64,000 nt of DNA from JBGCEZ01 sp045106735 (lineage in GTDB: Bacteria; Planctomycetota; Phycisphaerae; Phycisphaerales; SM1A02): contig JBGCEZ010000032.1 in NCBI GenBank assembly GCA_045106735.1, positions 14,203 to 78,202 on the forward strand, in the 5' to 3' direction. The notes under the pieces are model-generated. The model did no database searches, was not told where the DNA came from, and was given only the letters and a program-made list of their open reading frames with translations. The translations under genes and the position numbers were made by a program. Below, piece by piece: positions 58,767-64,000 of the stretch. Each line of letters opens with the position of its first letter. Within the stretch, counting starts at the first letter, position 1.

Positions 58767-60812
58767 TCAGTCCTCGTCGGCCGCTTTGTCGTTGTCGTCC
58801 AGGCGCGAACCGAGCCAACTGTCGAAGGCCGCTTCTTGCTCCGGCGTCGGGTCACCCATGCGGCGGACGACCCAGCGTCCATCGCGCTTGGCCGCGAGTT
58901 CCACGTCGATCTGACGCAGGCGGTCGCGGCGGAAGATCGTCAACGTGACGGTCTCGCCGGGATTGCGGCGTTCCAGGCGACCGTCGAGGCTGCCGGCGGG
59001 GAGTCGCCGGCCATCCATCGCCACGATCTCGTCGTCGGCGATGATGCCCGCGGCGTACGCGGGGCCGTCACTGCGGACGCTGCGGACGACGGTGCGGCCG
59101 CCGTCGGTGCCGAGGTTCATGCCCAGCCAGGGGCGGAACGTCGGGTCAGCCGCGTGGGCCTCGGCGTCGTGGTCGTGGTCGCCGGCGTGATCATCGCCGT
59201 CCGCGTCTTCATCCTCGTCGTCGTCCGCCTCGGCATCGTCGGCGTCTTCGAAGAACAGCTCCACGCCGACGACCTCCAAGGCCGATTCCAGTGGGAGCGT
59301 TTCCGTGCCCGCAATATGCCGGGCAAAGAACGGAGCGAAGTCGTCGCCGGTCAGCTCGGTGAGCACGGCCCGAAGATCGTCGGTCGTGTAGCCACGGGCG
59401 TCGAGCGGGTAGAGCTCGTAGAGCCGGCGCATCACATCGTCCATCGATCGTTCGTTGTCGGTGCTGCGCCGGACTTCCATGTCCAGCGCGAGGCTGGCCA
59501 GCGCGCCGCGGCTGTAGAAACTCACCGTGCAGTTGCCGTCGTCCGGCGTGCGGGCGTTGAATTTCACCCATGCATCGTGGCTGGAGCGTTCCAGGCTCTG
59601 AATCAAGCGTCCGGGGCGGTCGCGTTCACGATTGATCAGGCTGCCAAGGTCGCGCAGGTAGCGCGACTCGCTGGTGATGCCGCAGCGAACCGGCAGCACT
59701 TCGTCGTAGTAGCTGGTCGTGCCCTCGGCCATCCACAGGAGCGGCGTGTAGTTCTCGCGCTCGTAGTCGTACGGCTTGATCCCCGCTGGCCGAAACTGCT
59801 TGACGTTCCACGTATGGAAAAATTCGTGGGCGGTCAGGCCGAGGTACCCGATGTAGGCCCGGCTGCGATCGAAGGTGCCTTCCAAGGATGCCACGCGGGT
59901 CTGCATGATCGTGCTGTTGACGTGCTCGGTGCCGCCGCCGCCCGCGCCCACGTGGACAAGAAAGACGTAGCGCTCGTACGGCACGTTGCCGAAGATCTCG
60001 ATCGATTCGTCGACGATCGCCTTGGTGTCGGCCACGAGCACGTCGGCGTCCATGGCGACATCCGGCGGCCACACCACGATTTCATGCGGTACGCCGGCCG
60101 ACTCGAAGCGGAGGATGCGGTGCTGGCCGATCTCCAGCGGGCTGTCGGCAAGTTCGTCGTAGTTGCGAGCGACGACAATCCGTGGGTCGTCGGCGGGCTC
60201 GCCGGCGGCCGGAGCAAGGCCGGTGGCCACGTGCCAGTCGGCCGGCGCGGCCACCAGCACGCGGATCGCTCGCTGGCGCAGTCCGTCCACGTACACGAAG
60301 CACGACGACGGGCTCAAGAATGCGTGCGTGTCATCGGCGTGCCGCGTGCGGTTGCCAATGCTGTTGGCGTAGAAGCGATAGGTGACGACGCAGCCTTGGC
60401 CGCGGGTATCGGAGATGCGCCATCGCGCTTTCTCCGTCTTGGTCACCGTGAGGGGCTCGCCGGTGTTTCGGACCGCCACCATCTCGCGCACGGTGCCGGC
60501 GGGGTCGAGAATCTCGTATCGGCCCGGCCGCCACGCGGGAAGGACGAGTTCCACGTCGTTCTGGCCAGTGGCGGGAATCACCACTTCCATGTCGACCATC
60601 TGTGTCTGCGGTTGTTCGAGCCGGACGGTGTACGTCACGGGCCGGGCGTCGGCGGCGGGTTGGGCGGCCGAGGCCGTCGTCGAGGCCGTCGTTGAGGCCG
60701 TTGCCAGGGCCGTCGATGGCCAGCCAATTGCAGCGGGCATGAACGCCGCGACCGAAGCGAGCAGCATCAAAGCGATCGGCGGGAAGGGGCGAAGCGAACG
60801 GGGTGGCACCAT
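58767..60812 (-). CDS. M61 family (glycyl aminopeptidase-like) metallopeptidase with PDZ domain
   Basis: A 681-residue exported peptidase. The signal peptide (about 10-38) is followed by the M61 N-terminal domain and a thermolysin-like catalytic domain with HEFFHTWN (zinc His329 and His333, Glu330) and the downstream WMAEGTTSYYDE (Glu363 as third ligand). The C-terminal PDZ domain (about 565-640, FRPWLGMNLGT..GPAYAAGIIADDEIVAMDGR) fits the family. A 35-residue His/Asp/Glu-rich insert (about 525-560, EADDDEDEDADGDDHAGDH) lies before the PDZ. M61 enzymes remove N-terminal Gly/Ala from peptides. It is oriented away from the HIT gene, and converges with icd. Confidence 0.9.
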   Translation of the reverse strand: MVPPRSLRPFPPIALMLLASVAAFMPAAIGWPSTALATASTTASTTASAAQPAADARPVTYTVRLEQPQTQMVDMEVVIPATGQNDVELVLPAWRPGRYEILDPAGTVREMVAVRNTGEPLTVTKTEKARWRISDTRGQGCVVTYRFYANSIGNRTRHADDTHAFLSPSSCFVYVDGLRQRAIRVLVAAPADWHVATGLAPAAGEPADDPRIVVARNYDELADSPLEIGQHRILRFESAGVPHEIVVWPPDVAMDADVLVADTKAIVDESIEIFGNVPYERYVFLVHVGAGGGGTEHVNSTIMQTRVASLEGTFDRSRAYIGYLGLTAHEFFHTWNVKQFRPAGIKPYDYERENYTPLLWMAEGTTSYYDEVLPVRCGITSESRYLRDLGSLINRERDRPGRLIQSLERSSHDAWVKFNARTPDDGNCTVSFYSRGALASLALDMEVRRSTDNERSMDDVMRRLYELYPLDARGYTTDDLRAVLTELTGDDFAPFFARHIAGTETLPLESALEVVGVELFFEDADDAEADDDEDEDADGDDHAGDHDHDAEAHAADPTFRPWLGMNLGTDGGRTVVRSVRSDGPAYAAGIIADDEIVAMDGRRLPAGSLDGRLERRNPGETVTLTIFRRDRLRQIDVELAAKRDGRWVVRRMGDPTPEQEAAFDSWLGSRLDDNDKAADED

Positions 60813-60918
60813 GAAGAACTCCAGGGACGGATGCGCGGCGGGCCGGAATCAGGCTCGCGACGCATCGCATCCTACTGGGGTTTCATTGCGTGTCATGTGC
60901 CGCGAGGCAGCTCGCGCT

Positions 60919-61335
60919 TCACATCATCTCGCGAATCTCGCGGGCGATGTCCGCGCCTTCGTCCGCCGGGAGTTCGCCGGCCTGCCAGTGCTTCTGCAAG
61001 CCTTGGCCTTCAGCCACCGGAATGATGTGTACATGGACGTGCATGACTTCTTGCCCGGCCGGTGCGCCATTGTTGATGAGGACGTTGCAATCCTCGGTGC
61101 CGGTGACGGCGGCAATGGCACGGACCAGGCGCGGCAGGATGCGGCCGAGGGCAGCGGCGGACGCATCGCTGAGATCTTGAAGCGATGGCACCCGCTGCTT
61201 GGGGATCACCAACGTGTGTCCGCGCGAAAGCGGGCCGACGTCCAAGAACGCCAAGACATGCTCATCTTCGTGGATACGGTGGCAGGGAATCTCGCCGTCG
61301 AGAATTCGTCCAAAGATGGTGGGTTCGGTGCTCAT
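60919..61335 (-). CDS. HIT-family hydrolase (histidine triad)
   Basis: A 138-residue HIT protein. The His triad HVHVHIIP near the C-terminus, the FGRILDGEIPCHRIHEDE opening and the RGHTLVIPKQRVPSL loop are standard. Members hydrolyse nucleoside-5'-phosphoramidates or dinucleoside polyphosphates (HinT-like). It is 106 bp upstream of the M61 gene on the same strand and 26 bp after the transporter gene, so it may be co-transcribed with the latter. ATG 61335 starts the conserved domain directly. Confidence 0.93.
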   Translation of the reverse strand: MSTEPTIFGRILDGEIPCHRIHEDEHVLAFLDVGPLSRGHTLVIPKQRVPSLQDLSDASAAALGRILPRLVRAIAAVTGTEDCNVLINNGAPAGQEVMHVHVHIIPVAEGQGLQKHWQAGELPADEGADIAREIREMM

Positions 61336-61361
61336 GGCCGCAGTGTACGTCGCCGGTCGGA

Positions 61362-62453
61362 TCAGTTGGCGGGTGGCGAGCCAGATGAGCCGCCAGATGA
61401 ATCGCCAGATGGATCGGGTGGCGGATTGTCCAAGGCAATGCCTTCGGCGTCGGCCGCGTGTTCTTGTGACGGGTCGATCCGCAGGTAGCGAGAAAGGATC
61501 CCAACCCCGAAGTAGAACGGGATCGTGTCGACGAGGGCGACGGTCATCTTGAACAGGTAGCCGCCCTTGATCAAAAGCAGCACGGTGCCGATCGGCATGT
61601 CGCCGCTGCGAATCTGTACCCAGAATGTAATGAGGACGACGCACGAGGTATCCACGAGCTGGCTGACGAGCGTCGAGCCATTGTTTCGCAACCAAAGCAT
61701 GCGACCGCGCGTGAGCTTCTTCCAGAAGTGAAACAGATACACGTCGACGAATTGGGCGAAGAGGTACGCAATCATGCTGGCCAAGATGGCCTGGCGCGTG
61801 GTGGTGGCGATGCGGGAGAAGAGTGCTTCTTCTCGAACGATCGGCTGACCGGTGTCGGCGTCGACGAGGCGCAATGCATCCGGCGGACCGCCCGGGACCG
61901 GAGCGAGCGCGAACTGTTCGACGGGGCGCAGTCGCGGTTTGCCGGTGTCTGGGTCAATGACCACCGCCCCGTCGGCATCAAGTTCCGGCACGGCGGGGCG
62001 GGCGAGGGTGAAGTCGGTGGCCGGATCGACAATCGGATTGCCTTCGGCGTCGACGCCATCCACGTAGTCCATCGTCACGATGCGCTGGGCCGGCGTTCGA
62101 AAATCAATCGGCGGGACGGCGTCGCCCAGACTGATGAAACCGAGCACGATCAAGTTGATGATGAGGCCGGTGAAGACCACGAAGTTCGCGCGGGCTCGCC
62201 CGTACAACTCACTGATGAAGTCGGTACAGAGGAACGTCAGCGGATAGGGCAAGACGCCGACGGCCAGTTCGAGGGGCAGGCTGACCGGACCGAGGGGGAC
62301 GGTTCCCAGGTCGATGAACTTGGTGATGCCCAGGATGTTCAGCATCGCCATGGATCCGAGAAAGATCCCGGCCAAGATGAGAAACACGCGCTCCCGGCGG
62401 GCGTGGAGGCGAGACGCTTCGATGGGGTGCAATGCGGCGGTCTTCGGCGACAT
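61362..62453 (-). CDS. VUT/YhhQ-type queuosine-precursor transporter with a large loop insert
   Basis: A 363-residue membrane protein of the YhhQ/VUT (DUF165) family, thought to import queuosine precursors. The family's CTDFISELYGRARA and KGGYLFKMTVALVDTIPFYFG, plus five to six helices, are clear. A 90-residue hydrophilic insert (about 122-208) between the third and fourth helices is not in the standard family. It contains three acidic steps of the form D-A/D-x-G-x-x-I (VDAEGNPIVD, LDADGAVVID, VDADTGQPIV). The C-terminal tail (PSGDSSGGSSGSPP) comes from a 12-bp repeat. ATG 62453 is preferred for the short N-terminus. Confidence 0.82.
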   Translation of the reverse strand: MSPKTAALHPIEASRLHARRERVFLILAGIFLGSMAMLNILGITKFIDLGTVPLGPVSLPLELAVGVLPYPLTFLCTDFISELYGRARANFVVFTGLIINLIVLGFISLGDAVPPIDFRTPAQRIVTMDYVDGVDAEGNPIVDPATDFTLARPAVPELDADGAVVIDPDTGKPRLRPVEQFALAPVPGGPPDALRLVDADTGQPIVREEALFSRIATTTRQAILASMIAYLFAQFVDVYLFHFWKKLTRGRMLWLRNNGSTLVSQLVDTSCVVLITFWVQIRSGDMPIGTVLLLIKGGYLFKMTVALVDTIPFYFGVGILSRYLRIDPSQEHAADAEGIALDNPPPDPSGDSSGGSSGSPPAN

Positions 62454-62566
62454 GGCCGACAGTCTATCGATCGTGCGTTCGGGGCGTGGTCGGGGGTGCG
62501 TGGCGTGGTACCCTGCTCGGTTCTGCCGGCCGCCGGTCCGGCACGAAACCGTAAGGAACCTCGCCG

Positions 62567-63565
62567 ATGTCCGACGCCCAGCCGCCTTCCCCATCCGCCG
62601 GCCAAGCCGCCGCCAACGCCGCCGCCGCCAACGCCAACGCCACTCCGGCGGACGCGGGCGATCCGCGAGGGCTTCAGCGGCTCGGGCAGGCGATGGCCAA
62701 CGCCGCGGCGACGGCTCGCTTGCTCGACGTCGCCCGCGACGAGGATCTCGCGCGGGCCGGTGACGTCACCACCGCGTCGGTCATCCCCGAGGCGGCCGAA
62801 GACGCGCTGGTCATGCGATCGCGGGCCGATGGCGTCGTGGCCGGCCTCGTGCTGTTGGAGCCGGTGGTTCGCGCGTTCGACGCCAAGCTCCACGTCGAGC
62901 TGCTCGCGTCCGACGGGGATCGCGTCGCGCCTGGCGACGTGCTCGCTCGCATTCGTGGTCCGGTTCGCGGCATCTTGACCGTCGAGCGCACCATGTTGAA
63001 TCTCGTGAGTCATCTTTCCGGCATCGCGACCCGTACGCGCGAAGCAGTCGACGCGGTGCGCGGCACGAAGGCGGCGATCTGTGACACGCGCAAAACCATT
63101 CCCGGCATGCGGCATCTGCAGAAGTACGCCGTGGTCTGCGGCGGCGGCACGTCGCACCGGGCCGGTTTGCACGACGCGGCACTCTTCAAGGACAACCATC
63201 TGGCTGCGCTGCCGGACGGTCCACTCAACGAAACATTACGTCCCGCCTTGATCAAAGCAGGATTGCGCGAAGGCCTTCGTTTTGTGATGGTCGAGGTGGA
63301 TACGTTGCAGCAGCTTGATGAGCTCCTGCAGATCGAAGACGACTTCATCGACATCATCTTGCTCGACAACATGTCGCCCGAGACGATGGCCAATGCGGTG
63401 GCCCGGCGGAACGCGCGGCGCCCACGTTGGCAGCTTGAAGCATCAGGCGGCATCACGCCCGAAGCGGTGCGGGCGGTGGCCGAATCCGGCGTGGACCGCA
63501 TCAGCCTCGGCGCGTTGACCCATTCGGTGACATGTTTCGACGTCGGACTCGACGCCGAGCGATAA
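62567..63565 (+). CDS. nadC: Nicotinate-nucleotide pyrophosphorylase (quinolinate phosphoribosyltransferase)
   Basis: A 332-residue NadC that turns quinolinate and PRPP into nicotinate mononucleotide in de novo NAD synthesis. An Ala-rich N-terminus of about 50 residues precedes the conserved DLARAGDVTTASVI, the ERTMLNLVSHLSGIATRT block, DTRKTIPGMRHLQKYAVVCGGG, HRAGLHDAALFKDNH, EVDTLQQLDEL and EASGGITPEAVRAVAESGVDRISLGALTHS, the full NadC pattern. An AAGGA lies about 9 nt before ATG 62567. It diverges from the transporter gene; nadA and nadB are not in the window. Confidence 0.95.
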   Translation: MSDAQPPSPSAGQAAANAAAANANATPADAGDPRGLQRLGQAMANAAATARLLDVARDEDLARAGDVTTASVIPEAAEDALVMRSRADGVVAGLVLLEPVVRAFDAKLHVELLASDGDRVAPGDVLARIRGPVRGILTVERTMLNLVSHLSGIATRTREAVDAVRGTKAAICDTRKTIPGMRHLQKYAVVCGGGTSHRAGLHDAALFKDNHLAALPDGPLNETLRPALIKAGLREGLRFVMVEVDTLQQLDELLQIEDDFIDIILLDNMSPETMANAVARRNARRPRWQLEASGGITPEAVRAVAESGVDRISLGALTHSVTCFDVGLDAER

Positions 63566-63591
63566 GCAACCGGTCGAACGTCGACTGCTGC

Positions 63592-63621
63592 GTCGTGCCA
63601 GGTCGTGCCACGTCGTGTTCC
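63592..63621. repeat. 10-bp tandem repeat, 3 units
   Basis: gtcgtgccag, gtcgtgccac and gtcgtgttcc, in the 59-bp gap between convergent nadC and the edge gene. Confidence 0.75.
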
Positions 63622-63624
63622 GGC

Positions 63625-64000
63625 TCAGCCGCGCCGTGCATCATCGACAGCGCCCGCGATCAGCCGGGCCGCCCGGTCGCGTGCGGGCCCGTCGATCGTC
63701 CGGTGCACGCGGGTCCGGGTTCCGGTCACCCGCAGGACGTTGATGCCTTTGCCCCGCCGGCCTGGAACGATCGCCGCGATATCGACCAGGGCGATGGTCC
63801 GCTTCGGTTTTCCGCCCCGGGCGCGGTGGATGGACACCCCGTCCGGTTCGATCGTCACCACGCGGTCGGCGACGGCATCGCCGATGGACGTTCGGGCGAT
63901 CAGGGCGGCGGCGAGGACGAACGGAAGCAACATCAATCCTTCGGGCCACAGTCGACCGTTTCCCGAAAGGGTGAAGCCCATCAGCGTGATCACGCCCACC
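63625..64000 (-). CDS. Membrane protein of unknown function, truncated at the right edge
   Basis: At least 124 residues, with the N-terminal part probably beyond the window because the frame is open to the edge. A hydrophobic stretch (GLMLLPFVLAAALIARTSIG) precedes a compact beta-rich segment (VTIEPDGVSIHRARGGKPKRTIALVDIAAIVPGRRGKGINVLRVTG) that resembles bacterial PH-like modules. No named family can be supported from this much sequence. Confidence 0.5.
   Translation of the reverse strand, partial: VGVITLMGFTLSGNGRLWPEGLMLLPFVLAAALIARTSIGDAVADRVVTIEPDGVSIHRARGGKPKRTIALVDIAAIVPGRRGKGINVLRVTGTRTRVHRTIDGPARDRAARLIAGAVDDARRG

Noticed and set aside
61362..62566. preQ1 riboswitch controlling the VUT/YhhQ-type gene
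   Set aside because: The short leader before 62453 lacks the C-rich loop plus A-rich tail of preQ1 aptamers.
1..64000. tRNA or rRNA genes
   Set aside because: I looked for the T-arm consensus (GGTTCRANNCC) and paired acceptor stems and found no convincing match; a covariance-model scan would be decisive.
1..64000. Insertion sequence, prophage or genomic island
   Set aside because: No transposase, integrase, terminal inverted repeats or phage structural genes were seen, and composition looks even throughout.

Overview
The window reads as a stretch of chromosome from a high-GC planctomycete, most likely of the class Phycisphaerae. The pointers are secreted proteins ending in type I or 'GC-type' dockerin repeats, a PA14/sorbosone-dehydrogenase-like/DUF1080 fusion protein, an ECF sigma factor overlapping a Ser/Thr kinase with TPRs, a second kinase carrying CHASE2, several small membrane proteins with a CxxC..CxxC zinc ribbon, and Gram-negative envelope functions (LpxI, WecA/MraY-like transferase, Wzy/WaaL-like protein). 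I found no tRNA, rRNA, CRISPR array, insertion sequence, phage gene or integrase; the assignment rests on protein content only.

Layout. 1-4.4 kb: prfB (minus, partial, with the programmed +1 frameshift), an FMN reductase and an S9 peptidase. 4.5-9.4 kb: aminotransferase, trypsin-like HtrA protease, zinc-ribbon membrane protein, orphan ExbD. 9.4-15.6 kb: STAS protein, gyrA, a TlyA/FtsJ-type methyltransferase without S4 domain, a family 2 glycosyltransferase and another zinc-ribbon membrane protein. 15.6-21.3 kb: two large convergent secreted proteins. 21.7-26.9 kb: lpxI overlapping a LOG-family gene, divergent from a polyprenyl-phosphate sugar-phosphate transferase that overlaps an O-antigen polymerase/ligase-like gene. 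27.2-35.4 kb: GC-dockerin protein, ECF sigma/kinase pair, and a rearranged DsbD-like reductase. 35.7-49.6 kb: fliM, then nusA-infB-rbfA with a histone-H1-like protein and a giant TPR lipoprotein, then a YebC/TACO1 gene. 49.6-57 kb: a protein with a possible HELGH zinc site, two zinc-ribbon membrane proteins, a lipoprotein, a secreted unknown and the CHASE2 kinase. 57-64 kb: icd, an M61 peptidase, a HIT protein, a VUT/YhhQ-type transporter with a large insert, nadC and an edge-truncated membrane protein.

Functionally, the core is translation and transcription (RF2, GyrA, NusA, IF-2, RbfA, YebC) and central metabolism (isocitrate dehydrogenase, NadC, aminotransferase). The accessory content is envelope glycan assembly, secreted polysaccharide-related or adhesive proteins, and membrane signalling by kinases. 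Two regulatory sites stand out: the prfB recoding site, where the usual Shine-Dalgarno-like stimulator is replaced by a 7-bp inverted repeat, and a strong intrinsic terminator in the long nusA leader that suggests attenuation.

The most unusual DNA-level pattern is a set of degenerate tandem repeats with a period of 11 bp (once 10, once 12) in many of the non-coding gaps. The unit sequence differs at every locus. Repeats inside genes have periods of 9, 12 or 36 bp instead. Starts were chosen from family lengths, RBS-like sequences and overlaps; several genes begin with GTG.
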